Made by a program: the position numbers and the translations under genes. DNA of 64,000 nt. Source: Xenoacremonium recifei. Its lineage: Eukaryota; Ascomycota; Sordariomycetes; Hypocreales; Nectriaceae. Location of the stretch: assembly GCA_012184525.1 (NCBI GenBank), contig WOFQ01000005.1, positions 1,116,001-1,180,000 of the forward strand. The letters are read 5' to 3'. Positions 21,785 to 32,919 of the stretch are shown piece by piece. Every line of letters starts with the position of its first letter. Position 1 is the first letter of the stretch. A model generated the notes under the pieces. It searched no databases. It was not told the origin of the DNA and saw nothing but the letters and a program-made list of their open reading frames with translations.

Positions 21785-23546
21785 ATTCGTGAGCTTTGAT
21801 GAAGAGTTCGCGAGACGATGATTTACGAGATGGTGATATCATGGGGAAACGGATTGGGTGGCCGTGAACAAGCACTGATTCTTGCGAACTTGAAGAACAA
21901 TGATGCGGGCTTCATCATACGACGACGCGTAGAATCTCAAGTCGTTATTGTCAGATCTGTTCCGCCATTGGTTAGGGTTGATGTCCCAATAGAAGCTCAA
22001 GCGGCACAGTTGTTTACTGGGTTTGTTGCCGTTGATTCCGACGGTGCCGATTTCCAGGCGCCTACAGGCACTGTAACTTACTGGCCTCAAGGAGTGGCCA
22101 AAAGTCTGTACCCGCACACGGCTGGCCTCACTGCGAAGCCTTGCGCGCGTGACCGAGATCTTCTGGCCAACCCATCGGCAACTCAACAACTAAAATGAGG
22201 TTAGACATAACTCTAGACTCCTTGGATCTCTGGTTCCATTACGGTCGGTCTCTTGGGTTGTCGACATTAGGCTGACTTTTGAGGGCTGCATTCCGACTGC
22301 AAAGGCTCTGACGTGCACGTTTGATCTAGCGTGATGATCTCACTGTTGTGCCAGCCCGGGAGGCATTCGTCTGGAAAGTCAAATGGCAGCGAATCGATTG
22401 AGTCTGTGGCCCATTCTTCTGCCAAGTTGATTCGGTGTATTTGTTCGATGATCTTGGAGCAAGATGTTGCGCAATGGAATCCGGCAGCGCACCCGCAGAC
22501 ATGGAGAAGCACGACGTAGGTGCACATGTTGACATCGATAAGATATTATCTGCTGTTGTAGAGTTGAGTAGCATAGCAGAAGTATCGATATATATGCCAT
22601 CAAGAGTGCATTTGGGAGGTTATGCGGCGAGTTTCTCGTAACGGAAGAGCTCCGTTGCAGAAGCGCTTTGTGGCATATTCTCCATATTGCTACCCGTCTG
22701 TCATACCTCGAACCCGTGTAAACGGGACGCTTTTCCTGCTGTCCCATATCAGCACGTTTGTCAGTCATGGCGGCCCGTAAAGTTGCTAAGGCGGGAGAGA
22801 GGAAACAACAGCTTCTCTCTGGTATCACGGTCTCAGCAGGCCTCAAGACGCGTTTCTGTGAGAGTCTGTTCCCGGTGGTTTTCTTTGACAAGAGCCTGGC
22901 TGTTTGAAGTAGCCGCCGTTTGATGGAGGCATGCTTGTAAGCTGTGTCGAAAACGTGACGGAACGTGACCAGAGTGGTACATCCGTGCCGATTGGATTGC
23001 TAGCATCAAACAACCGGAAATCTGGAGCCTGTTCTCGTAGGTCTGACGGGAAACGTGGATCAGGAGGACAGGCGCAGGCATGGCCCATTCTCAGCGTGAC
23101 CATGATGACTCTCGGCGGCCCAGATCATTGGCCCGATGGTGTTTGAATTGCCCGATTGATGAGTGGATGAAAGCGTCCAGGGTTGCTTCAGAAGGCCCCA
23201 AAAACCCCCACGTGCTGGAGTCTGATGTCACAGGGCAGGGCAGGGCAGGGTTAGGCGGTCAAGCCCCAAACAGAACGGAAAGAACCCCTCAATCGGCTGC
23301 TTCCACACTTTAGCGCATGGATTGCCTTAAGGTTAGCATCCGAGCGCCGAGCGGGCGCCTTATCCGCCTGGAGCGTTCCTTCCTGAAGCTTCCCCACAGG
23401 GCCGTCACCAGGGCGTATCTTCGGTGCACCTGTGACATCTCTATCTCCGTCTGACTCCCCTCTCCTTTCCTCCCTCAACACCAGCTCTGAGCAGCTTTAC
23501 GACCGGACTCAGCGCTGTCAGATTGTCTGGGGGATCAGATTGGACC
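21785..23546. other. Divergent intergenic region, 1.76 kb, with a (CAGGG)4 tract
   Basis: It holds the promoters of the acyltransferase (minus) and alkaline phosphatase (plus). A direct (CAGGG)4 microsatellite is at 23231-23250. Several open frames of 60-170 codons on both strands have mixed composition and no family motif, so I do not call them genes. Confidence 0.5.
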
Positions 23547-25270
23547 ATGGTATGTTTTTTGCATTTATAACTTCACAAGCATCGACACTGACATCTCCAT
23601 CTTAGGCGACTGAACAGAGCCCCCTCCTGGACGGCCAGCCTCGAGACGTCCGCGACGAAGAGGCCACTGCCAAAGCCCACCGAGCATCCCGACTGCGCGA
23701 GACGGCCTTCTTTCTCTGGGCACTCATTGCCACTGCTGCTGTCATTGTCCTTGGCGTCTGGGCCCAGCATAACCAGCAAACGAGCCCTCGACATGAAGAG
23801 CCCTCCTCCTCCCACAAGCGAAACGTCGTCTTCATGGTCTCGGACGGCATGGGCCCAGCCTCGCTCGCCCTGACTCGAAACTTTCGCCAGTACGTCGAGC
23901 GTCGGCCTGAGAACGATACCCTCGTCTTGGATAAGCATTTCTGGGGCAGCAGCCGGACGCGCTCCAGCAACCGGTGGGTGACAGACAGTGCGGCTGGCGC
24001 AACAGCCTTCTCGTGCGGCAAGAAGACCTACAACGGCGCAATTGCCATGCTTCCTGACTATGAGCCTTGTGGCACGGTGTTGGAGGCTGCGAAGCGGGCT
24101 GGATATCACACTGGACTGGTTGTGACCACGGGTATCACCGATGCGACCCCGGGATCCTTTTCGGCGCACGCCCTGCTGCGGGAGATGGAGGATGAAATTG
24201 CCCTTCAACAGGTCGGAGACGGTGTCCTGGGCCGGACTGTTGATCTCATGCTCGGTGGAGGTCGCTGCCACTTCCTCCCCAACACGACCGACAGGGGGTG
24301 CCGAGTGGACGATATCGACGTGACTCAGCTTGCTCAAGACAAGTACGGATGGACCTACGTGGACGACCGGTCTGGATTCGACGCCATGAAAGGGGGTGAC
24401 AACGTCAATCTCCCCTTTCTTGGGTTGTTCGCTCACTACGATGTGCCCTTTGAAATCGACCGACGCAACCACAATGACGTCTATCCATCCCTGCGCGAGA
24501 TGTCCGAGACAGCCCTCCGAGCCTTGGAGATTGCCACGGCCGACAGCGACAAGGGCTTCTTTATCATGATCGAGGCCAGCCGCATCGATCACGCCGGTCA
24601 CTACAACGATCCCGCTGCTCAGGTCCATGAGGTGCTCGCCTATGACGCGGCTTTCAAGGCGGTTCTCGACTTCATCGCTCAGAGCGATACCGAGACCATC
24701 CTCCTTGCCACCAGCGACCACGAGACTGGAGGCCTGGCCACTGCTCTCCAGGAGCCCGGCCATCACCCCGTCTATAACTGGTTCCCCCGTGTCCTAGCCA
24801 ACGTCTCCTCCTCTGCCGAGCACCTCCACACCCGCCTCCAAAGCCATATCGCCTCCCTCGACCCCTCATCCTACACCGAGGACGCCCTGAAGTCCTGGAT
24901 CAACGACGAGCTCATCGTGCCCGGCCTCGGCATCCCCAACGCCTCCGACAAAGAGCTTGCCCTCCTCGCCCGCTCCCCTGATGCCGCCCTCGAGGCCATG
25001 GCCGACATGGTCTCGCTGCGCGCCCACCTCGGCTGGAGCACCCATGGTCACTCTGCCGTAGACGTCAACATCTACAGTTCTGGGCATCCTGCCACTGAGC
25101 CCCTACGCGGTAATGTCGAGAATACCGATATCGGGCACTTCTTGAGGAAGTACTTGGATGTCGATATCGATGCCATCACCGACGAGTTGCGGGCCAAGTC
25201 TGATAAGCCGGATCTTGGCGTCCTCGCTGCTCAGGGGATGGCGGACGCATACCATGTTGAGGAAACCTGA
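23547..25270 (+). CDS. Vacuolar-type alkaline phosphatase (PHO8-like)
   Basis: Predicted exons 23547-23549 (the ATG alone) and 23606-25270; the 56-bp intron has donor GTATGT and acceptor CTTAG. The product has 555 residues. The cytosolic N-terminus (MATEQSPLLDG and following) precedes one TM helix (about 33-54), giving a type II vacuolar membrane topology as in yeast Pho8. Metal and active-site motifs are VFMVSDGMG (metal Asp81), WVTDSAAGATAFSCG (phosphorylated Ser129), MIEASRIDHAGH, ATSDHETGGL and the C-terminal STHGHSAVDV. The enzyme hydrolyses phosphomonoesters at alkaline pH with Zn and Mg ions. TDSAAG replaces the more common TDSAAS. Without the ATG exon the next in-frame ATG (23834) would remove the TM segment and the first metal ligand region, which supports the spliced start. 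Confidence 0.93.
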
Positions 25271-25704
25271 AGCGTGCTTTATTCTGATTTTTACTTCTGG
25301 TAGGAGCATTATGGTAGAGCAGCATTTACATCAGCAAAGACTACCCCTTTCCAGATGTTCATGGCATATAGGTCGCATACAACGAGCGTATAGCATAGGG
25401 GAAGCGATATACGAGTTATTTCATTCACTCACGGATAGGCAGCATATTAGGACACAGGAGTTGTGGTTTTGGATACATCCATTATGTAGGTGCCTTAGAT
25501 ACCAGACTGTTATTTCAATATCATGAAGAACGCCAACTTGATCTTATCTTGTCTTGTCCCGTGCCCGTGCCTTGCAACAATGATATCCAGTCTATATATA
25601 CTCCGTCCCAGAGAACCCATCCTGATAGAAACGTAGGTCCCAGTCATCATAACTCCAGTTTCCCAGCAGAAATACGAATAGAGCGTCCACATGCAAAGTA
25701 TTGT
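25271..25704. other. Convergent 3' intergenic region, 434 bp
   Basis: Lies between the alkaline phosphatase stop and the stop of the hydrolase-phosphatase fusion. Nothing recognised. Confidence 0.5.
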
Positions 25705-27615
25705 CTATTCGCTCCGCGCCGCAGCATCAAGTTCGTACCGCACATACAGCCGATCCAAGAAATGCGAATGCCGGATCCCATGCGGTCGTGCCCTCGCAAA
25801 CGCCTCGATGGCCTCGCGCACGCCGTACCCGCAGCGCTCAACGAGGTAGCACACGATGAAGTACCCCGTGCGGTTGAAGCCGTAGTGGCAGTGCACGCCT
25901 ACAACGACAGGCGTCCCTTCTGGCCAGCCCTCGGAGGCAGCACGCGCGGGATGTTGTGCGCGGATGCGGTCGACAAGCGCTACAAAGGCGGCGACCTCAG
26001 TGGCCGAGGGGGGGACCTTGGATACGGTTGGGAATTTGTGGTAGTGCACGCCGGCGCGCTCGAGACCGCGCGGGTCGTAGACGGGCTGGTCCTTGGAGAT
26101 GTCGACAACGTCCTTGACCTCGGCGCCCCAGTTGGCAGTGAAGTTCGCGGGGCAGTGGATATCATCGGCCTCACGAAGCGTCTTCATGGCGCGGAAGAGA
26201 GGCGCACCAGGCGGGCCGATGGGATCGGAGACGGGGGCGACGGACTGCCATTTCTGCAGGTTCTTGACATCCCATTTACCCTCACGCGAGAGGTACTGGA
26301 GCTGCCAGGCGAGCGAGAGGCGGCCAGTCACGGCGCTGGCGAGGAAGTCGGAGATGAGGCCGGCGAGGGCGCGCACCGAGCAGGGCGTGTAGAGGAGGGC
26401 ATGTGTGGCGGGTGCGGGCATTATGATGGAGCGGACCGCCTTTCGGGGCCGGCGTGGTTGGTCGGGAAGACTAGTGGTCGTCGAAGGCTCCTCGGGGGTA
26501 GAGGGATCTTCTTGTCCATCGTCGCTGAAGTTCTTAACCGGCTTGGTCTTCTGGAAGTCTGCGTCTTCAAGATCTGAGATGCTTTGCGGGCTCTGAGGCA
26601 TGTGGTCCGACGGCTTCAGCGACGCGTTGACGGGAGCAGCAGAGTCGACAACGGTGGTTGCGGACTGGTCATCCGAGTCGGACTCTGATGAAGTCTTGCC
26701 CGGAACAAGAGCGGCGGCGATCTTGGCGACCTCCTTAGGCGACACGATGTTGTCCTTCTCGCCACCGATGAGGTACACGGGCATGTCGAGGCCTTCCCAG
26801 ATGTCCAACGTCGGAAGGCCGCCGACAGGTTTCCCGTGCTTGTAATGTGGCAGAGCCCCGTTGGCCATACGGCGCCAGACAGGCGTCCGGCTCTGCTTGT
26901 TAAACGTATATTGCATCCGTCTCGTTGCCTCGTCCGCTTCAGGCCCAACAAAACGCTTCACACTTGGACTCTCCGGGCCGCCCCATCCATCCCATGCCCG
27001 CCAAAGATCGAAAAGCCAACCAGGGATCCAGAGAGCTCGTCTCGCCCAGGCCGTAGTAGACTCACTTGGAGGTCCGGACACCGGGCAGATGGCAACCACA
27101 CCAGCCACGTATTCAGACAGAGATGTCTTGTGCGGTGCTGTCCTGCTTGCTAGGCGCGCTGCGAGAGCTGTTCCCATGCTGTGGCCGATAAGCACGACAC
27201 CCTGCCCAGCCTCTTTGTCGCGATAGTCCTCGATAATCGTTTCCAACAGATCTACCAGGGCATCCGTGGTATAAGCATCCCAGGCCGTGACGGAAAACTC
27301 CGAGCGACCACATCCGGGATAGTCAATGGCTAAGCATGGTGCCAGATCAATGAGACTGCTCAAAAGAGGGTGAAATTGGGCCACTGAGCCGCCGAGTCCA
27401 TGGAGGAAGACCAGGAGAGGCAAGGGTGCTGGTTCACGGGGCAATTCGCTGGCCTTTGCATGTTGGCGGTGGAAGATGCGAATCCCGGAGTACTCGAAGC
27501 GACCGGCCTTGTAGGATTTGAACTCGGAGTTGTCCTTGAGCAGTGGAGGATCCGTGAGGTGAGGATCTGTGGAGTTTGCAGTCTCAGTACGGGTGTGATC
27601 GTTGGAACCCGTCAT
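25705..27615 (-). CDS. Alpha/beta hydrolase fused to a cysteine (dual-specificity type) phosphatase
   Basis: Single exon of 636 residues from the ATG at 27615. The N-terminal alpha/beta hydrolase shows LVFLHGLGGS (oxyanion region, about 68-77), DYPGCGRSE, the nucleophile elbow GHSMG (Ser146), GGEKDNIVS (Asp288) and APATHALL (His405). A 110-residue low-complexity acidic/Ser/Thr/Pro insert separates the Asp and His strands. The C-terminal domain carries HCHYGFNRTG, a complete CX5R signature (Cys576, Arg582) that resembles mRNA-capping-type triphosphatases and dual-specificity phosphatases, with a candidate general-acid region upstream. Two enzymes in one chain could act on a phosphorylated ester or amide, or the phosphatase part could remove phosphate from RNA, lipid or protein; I cannot choose. 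Located between core genes, so it is probably conserved. Confidence 0.87.
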   Translation of the reverse strand: MTGSNDHTRTETANSTDPHLTDPPLLKDNSEFKSYKAGRFEYSGIRIFHRQHAKASELPREPAPLPLLVFLHGLGGSVAQFHPLLSSLIDLAPCLAIDYPGCGRSEFSVTAWDAYTTDALVDLLETIIEDYRDKEAGQGVVLIGHSMGTALAARLASRTAPHKTSLSEYVAGVVAICPVSGPPSESTTAWARRALWIPGWLFDLWRAWDGWGGPESPSVKRFVGPEADEATRRMQYTFNKQSRTPVWRRMANGALPHYKHGKPVGGLPTLDIWEGLDMPVYLIGGEKDNIVSPKEVAKIAAALVPGKTSSESDSDDQSATTVVDSAAPVNASLKPSDHMPQSPQSISDLEDADFQKTKPVKNFSDDGQEDPSTPEEPSTTTSLPDQPRRPRKAVRSIIMPAPATHALLYTPCSVRALAGLISDFLASAVTGRLSLAWQLQYLSREGKWDVKNLQKWQSVAPVSDPIGPPGAPLFRAMKTLREADDIHCPANFTANWGAEVKDVVDISKDQPVYDPRGLERAGVHYHKFPTVSKVPPSATEVAAFVALVDRIRAQHPARAASEGWPEGTPVVVGVHCHYGFNRTGYFIVCYLVERCGYGVREAIEAFARARPHGIRHSHFLDRLYVRYELDAAARSE

Positions 27616-28772
27616 GGTGAGTTTTAAGACCAATTTGATCCGAATAGAGACAAAATCGAAGCGTCAATAATCCGGGACCGTTTTCAGAGCAGAGCCAGTA
27701 GTTCCCAGTGGTCCAGGCCGAATGATGCCTGAAGACGGTCTGATAAAAGCGAATCCGATGTCGCAGTCAATAAAGCTACAACGCCTGAAGGGGGGTATCA
27801 AAAAGCAAATCCAAGCACGTGTCGCAACAAAGAGCCCAGGCAGTCGCCGCGCTCAATCCAGAATCCAGCGGTCGTATCCTCGAATCGGTGAGCGAGCGCG
27901 CGAGAAATAAAACCCTGAGTGCTAAAAACCAGGATGAGTCTTAGTCCCAGCAGCCTCGCCGCCCAAAGCGGCCGCGAACGGCGGTCGGGCACCAGCGGGG
28001 AATTGAAGCGTGCGGGATGTCGCAATCGTGCGGGCTCCGAGGCCAGAGATCGAGTGAGGCCGCAGAGATGCTGCGCGTGGCCCGCTGCTGCTGCTGCTGC
28101 TGTTCGCTCTGCTGGTGTTGAGGAGGATGGATAGATGGGATGGATGGATGGCTGAGTCGAAGCCCGAGATTTCGGGACCAACCAAATCGTCATTGTGCAT
28201 CCACTGGGTCGGGCGGGCGCTGCGATTGGAAGGAGCCATGGAAGCCGCCAGGGTCCAATCAGCGCCACCAAGTGCGTCATGGCAAGCGTCGGCAATTTTC
28301 GCACTTTCAAGGCCGAGCTAGATAGATACCTACCCTAGAGGATTTATTCGAAAGCGACGATTCCAATAAGTCCAAGTGTATCTAAAGTTTCTAGAACATA
28401 AGATTCATAGAGTCTTTTCTTAATTAATATGCCTAGTCTATTGCTTGTCTTTTTTCTGAGAAATTGGCCCGATTTGTAGAGATGATCCTTTCGACGTCTA
28501 TGTTGGTTAGCATGCAAAAACACATCTCTAGATCTTGGACATCAATTCTAATTCAAGATGGAAACACCAAGTTTCATGGATGAACCTCTAAATCGCATTA
28601 CACGTTGTCATGGTTGCATTGAGGCGTCTGAAGCAGTCATTTCTGTATTGTATGCCTCCCTGTGACCTTTTATACAAGCGACCGCCATATCTTACACGTA
28701 TATGTACAGTAGTCTTACAACGTAACTGACAAACGGAGAGAATACTCTCCAAACAGCCCAACGCACCATTCT
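27616..28772. other. Intergenic region, 1.16 kb, with (CTG)6 and GATG repeats
   Basis: Contains the promoter of the hydrolase-phosphatase gene and the 3' flank of the complex I assembly factor gene. (CTG)6 lies at 28085-28102 and an ATGGATG-rich tract at about 28125-28152. The part from 28330 to 28600 is AT-rich. No gene recognised. Confidence 0.5.
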
Positions 28773-29497
28773 TTACTTGGCCCCAACACCCTCTTTCCAC
28801 CCAATAGGTATCAAAGCTGCCGCAACATCCGAAACTCCTCTCTCCGTCGCTAACAGATTGAACTGCGCCGCCGCATTCCGCGTGTCCAGCACCTCAACCC
28901 GCATCCCCAGCTCCGCGATCCGTTTCCTCGTCGCTGGACTCAGCGGTACAATCGACTTTCCCACGCCTACAATCAGTAGATCTACGCCACACAGTCAGCA
29001 CAATCACTGTCTATCTGCTCCCTGCAGCACTCACCTGGCCGCGGCCACAGCAGGTCGAACAGCGCAAACGCCTCCGCGGGCAAGTCGAACTGTCCCTTCT
29101 CGTTCACCAGCTGCAGCGCCCCCCGCGCCTCCCACGGCCGCCATCGAAATACCTCGCCGTCGATCAGCAGCACGCCGTCACCGTCGGAAATCGTCACGCC
29201 GCTGTTCAGTCCGAAGCCGTCGTACATGCATACATCTACCGATGTCGCGGGCACTGGTGTGTTGCCCAGCACGTCCAGCTCGCCTAGGTCGGTCGGCGGT
29301 CGATGCGCGGGCGGCGCGTCTTGTTTCCGTCGGTACGGGATGCTGTGGAAGGGTCGAAGGCATGCGATAGAGGGTTGGCGGAGGGTGGACGATGGAGAGA
29401 GGCGCGCGGGTGATGCACGAGGCGAGCTGCTTGGTCGAAGGGTTTGGCGCAGGGCGCGGAACGCCATCGTTGGCCGTATGGAGCCTCGCGCTGCCAT
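28773..29497 (-). CDS. Mitochondrial complex I assembly factor, NDUFAF3/DUF498 (Mth938-like) family
   Basis: Predicted exons 29497-29035 and 28981-28773; the 53-bp intron has GTGAGT and GCGTAG. The product has 223 residues. The N-terminus is Arg/Ser-rich without acidic residues (a mitochondrial presequence, about residues 1-60). The DUF498 domain follows: VDVCMYDGFGLNSGVTI, GVLLIDGEVFRWRPW, FALFDLLWPRPDLLIVGVGK, with LLIVGVGK created by splicing, then VLDTRNAAAQFNLL and a C-terminal VAAALIPIGW. NDUFAF3 acts with NDUFAF4 in early assembly of the Q-module arm of NADH dehydrogenase. An alternative ATG at 29467 also leaves a presequence. Confidence 0.88.
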
Positions 29498-30117
29498 GAT
29501 TATGCAGGATTATATTAAAAACTTATCGGATATAGGCCGTAGAGGTGGAAGTGGTCGAGATGCATGTAGTTGGAGGTTGGAGCTTGTAGCTGTTGACGTC
29601 GCGGGGTTCGTCAATTTTTTTCTGGGTCCCGCAAGTCCATGGTTGACATACAGCGCAGCATCACTGGGAAGAGCATGCAGCAACTAAGAGTATCGTAGGA
29701 AGTATGTCAAGAAATCTCAATGCAAATCGACTGAATCCTGGCGATGACGGATTAGGGGCATTGACCTGGGTGTAGCGATGTTCTGCTGGCCACAAGTTTC
29801 CTTCACTCGTTAGATGCGCTCCCCATGCAGGCGAATATTGGCACCCAAAATACGAATCACACACGCAAAGACACACAACTCAATCCACGCCAGCTTGATG
29901 TTCGTTTCATTTCTTTTTGTTCAACCACCAAGAGGAAGTAGCAGTCCTAAAGACGGCAGAGGACCAACTCGCCGCTCCGAATGCGGCTTCAGCCCCCGAT
30001 GTATCATGCAGTCCCTTTTGCCCTAATAAACACCAAAGCAATGAACCGAGCCCCCCGAGTTCCTTGCGCTTCCCGACGCAGAAAAGCCAAATCCGTCAGT
30101 CGAAGTTGAGAACGCGC
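29498..30117. other. Intergenic region, 620 bp
   Basis: Promoter of the complex I assembly factor gene and 3' flank of the eL34 gene. Nothing else seen. Confidence 0.5.
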
Positions 30118-30802
30118 TTATTTCTTCTTCTGGCTCGCCTCCTGCTCCTTCAACACCTTCTTGACGATCTTCTGCTCCTCAATGAGGAAAGCTCGGACGA
30201 TGCGGTCCCGGACGCAGCCACCGCATCGCGAACCACCGTAGGCACGCTGGACGGTCTTCTTGGGCTTGGAGATCTGGGAGTACTCGCGGGGTCGGAGGGC
30301 GGGGATCTGTGAGGGTTTGTCAGTAAGAGAACGTGGCGAGAAATCTTGGATGAAGTTGTCGGCGCGAGTGGTGATATGGCTGGGGCAAGCAGATCCTTCG
30401 TTGTCGCACAAGTTCCAGGTACCGTCCAGTATTGTTTCCCCCTCTTGCGGTGCGCTAGAATGCCCTCATCCGTCTTGCCCCATCCCATATCGTCCCTCTC
30501 GTGCCGGCAATCTTCAATCGTTTCGAAGGATGACTTACGCCAGACAGCTTGGAGCCGCAGTCACCGCACTTGGGGACAGTGCCGCGCTTCTTGATGTGAA
30601 GCAGGCGGAGCTGACCACCGGGAGTCTTGATGACTCGGGTCCGGTTGGAGGAGGTGTTGTAGCTGCGCGGGCAATCCAGTCAGTATTTTCGCCAATTCCA
30701 ACGTCGCTGATCTTCGATGCACGGGGGGTTTGATGCTCGAATGTTCGTTCGGGGTCGGACTCACCCGTTGCGGCGGCGGTAGGTAACTCGTTGGGAGACC
30801 AT
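30118..30802 (-). CDS. RPL34: 60S ribosomal protein eL34
   Basis: Predicted exons 30802-30765, 30662-30539 and 30306-30118 give 116 residues, the usual length. The protein starts MVSQRVTYRRRNGYNTSSNR and contains the zinc-ribbon-like motif CGDCGSKL (residues around 46-53) with a second pair in GGSRCGGCVRDRI. The C-terminus is Lys-rich (KEQEASQKKK). eL34 is a structural protein of the large cytosolic ribosomal subunit. Introns are long for this window (102 and 232 bp), a common habit of ribosomal protein genes. The first exon has only 38 coding bases. Confidence 0.96.
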
Positions 30803-31393
30803 TTTTGCTGCTGTTGTCGGGAGTTGCAATGAGGATCTCGCGAGAAAGACGGACAAAGAGGAATTTCGAGATTTGGGTAAATTTTGTGTGGGTGGGAAGA
30901 CTGATTGTGCCCGCTAGGCCGGCGAATCACAGTGGGGCAATGGCCGTGAAGTGGGCTGGTCACGTGTGGAATTTTCCCTCACGCTGTGATGAAGAGAACT
31001 CCAGTTAATTTTGGACCCGGAGTCTTTAGTGTTAAGTATGTGGCAGCGGAGGCACGCGCCATACTAACATACGTTACACGGGCTGTTATAATGGTGATGG
31101 ATACCCGCGCGTCCCCATTAGTAACTGGTATTAATGGTGCTGAAACTTGAGGGAAGGTCATTTCCAAGCCTCACCTTGGGTTTGAGAAGTGATCGGGCTG
31201 GTGAGTCACTGGTTGAGTATTCTTGCGATCTGCTGGGGATGGGTGCAAAATTCATGTATTTTATACAGCCTGGTATCCTGTACAGAGGCTTCTCAGAGCC
31301 AAACAATTTAATCCCGTCAAACGGTCCCATAACACCGACGCATAACTCCTTCCAATCACAATTTAAGTACAAGCATTGCAACTTCATAGCACA
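30803..31393. other. Intergenic region, 591 bp
   Basis: Promoter and 5' leader of eL34 and 3' flank of the upstream minus-strand gene. No further feature recognised. Confidence 0.5.
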
Positions 31394-31895
31394 TTATTTC
31401 TCATCATCCAACGTGAACCAATCAGGGTGCTCCGAGTGCTTCCACGGACGAATACCGTAGGGCTTCTCCTCCCGGCTCTTCGCAGCATGCGCGAGCACTT
31501 CCTTACTCGTGTCTTCGCGCATGAGCTCCGTGAACGCCTTGACCTCTGCGGGCACTTCCGTCACGGCCTTCATGATGGCCGTGTACATGATGTCGGCTGC
31601 CACGTGTTAGTATCTGGCGTCTTGCAGTCAAATGCTGGCAGCGGAGACGACAAAAGAACTTACGGGAGGGCTGCGGCTTGATTAGGGGGTCGACTATCCG
31701 TGGGACTGCATCCCGCAACATGCGCATCTGGTGAGGAGTCAGTGAGGGAGGGTCTTGTCAGGGAGTAGTTCGATGGCCAGTGCCTACCTTAACATGGAGC
31801 AGCTTGAGACGCTTCATGGCCTCTTCTATGCGTGCCTCATCCCACTCATCCTGGCCTGTAGAGGGTTGCGACTGCTGGGCTGGTTGGCCGTTCAT
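31394..31895 (-). CDS. Small conserved-looking helical protein, unknown function
   Basis: Predicted exons 31895-31788, 31727-31664 and 31596-31394 close in frame to 124 residues; donors are GTAGGC and GTAAGT and both acceptors are CAG. The protein is Gln-rich at the N-terminus, then predicted helical and rich in charged residues (RIEEAMKRLKLLHVKMRMLR, then EVPAEVKAFTELMRED), and ends with a Trp-containing segment IRPWKHSEHPDWF. Three exons in one frame with consistent composition argue for a real gene. The shape, small with an amphipathic coiled region, would suit a subunit of a nuclear complex such as Mediator, but I do not recognise it firmly. Confidence 0.65.
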
Positions 31896-32919
31896 GGTCG
31901 TTATATGAGAGTGCGTGCGGTGAGACGCGAAGATGGAGCGGGTGAGAACAGTGGCGAAAGAGTGAGGGATAAGACGCGAATGAAGGGGCCGACTGTGTGC
32001 TCAGGACGGCTGCGTTTGGCGCGGCGAGTCTTGGAGCGAACAAACAACCCTCTGTCGCTTTGTTGAAGGTCTCTTCGTGTGATTAAGGTGAGCAAGAAGT
32101 TGGCTGGAAGACTGACAGACAGTGAAGGGAAGGGAAGGGAAGGGAGGTCATTCGGCATGATTGGCGGAGCAAGCTTCCGTGATGTGGGGCATCGACACCC
32201 TGTCATCTTTCTGACGGTTAACGTTCAACACGACCTTGATGAACTTCCAACTGAATAAACTTTAACGTACGACTTTCGAGGCTCTTTATGTAGAGGACGG
32301 TAGGTTCTATAGTCTTAGGCTGCACGATGACTAGAGCCTTTTATTTGGTGGCTGTAAGAGATGTACTCAGAGAGTTTGACTCTGATCATGTGTCTGTGCC
32401 ACTGTATCACTCACCTTAACTCACCGAATATCCACCAATATCAGAGCAGAGAATCCCAGCAAACCACCAATCCTTTATATTCTATTTTTATGCCTGCTAC
32501 TGTCGGAGGGGTCCAGTGGCCCCATGGTAAGTAGTTTTGGAATAAGTTTTAGAACAAATTGATTTTTTTTTGGAGGTTCAGCGTTCAAGCCTGATCCGGA
32601 TACTGCGTCTCTCTTACGGAACTTAGCTGATGAGGAACGCCGCGACTGTAACTCACTCAGTCAATGAAAGCCGTAAAGTCACAATTCCACGTAGCCTACA
32701 AAGCAGAGCAATTCGAAGACGAAGCCGTCAAGAACCAAAGATATATTACATAAATGACCTAACAATGATCTACATGAAGTACTCTGAACACGATCGGATC
32801 ATCGCTCACTTCGTGGAATTCTTCTGCAGGGTAGGTAGAAATTTTGGTCTGAGTGCCAAATATTAAATACTGGAGCTTCGCAACTGCAGTTCCTCCAGGC
32901 TGGCTTTCGCGCTTACACG
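31896..32919. other. Intergenic region, 1.0 kb, with (AAGGG)4
   Basis: Promoter of the small helical protein gene and 3' flank of the 710-residue protein gene. A purine tract (AAGGG)4 is at 32125-32144. A 78-codon open frame at 32630-32866 shows no motif. Confidence 0.5.

Noticed and set aside
21818..22527. Open frames of 86-126 codons on both strands upstream of the acyltransferase
   Set aside because: They overlap each other, lack motifs and lie where a promoter is expected.
23573..24766. 397-codon open frame on the minus strand opposite the alkaline phosphatase
   Set aside because: It mirrors a GC-rich, codon-biased real gene; its own product has no family motif and repetitive Gly/Val/Glu composition typical of antisense shadow frames.
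32505..32610. tRNA-like segments (GGTCCAGTGGCCCCATGGT and GTTCAAGCC)
   Set aside because: No acceptor stem, anticodon stem or T stem can be paired with correct spacing.
32620..32660. CTGATGAG followed by GAAC, reminiscent of a hammerhead ribozyme core
   Set aside because: There is no stem II between the two core parts and no matching stems I and III around it.
32630..32866. 78-codon open frame
   Set aside because: Short, no motif, no splice partner and composition unlike the neighbouring genes.
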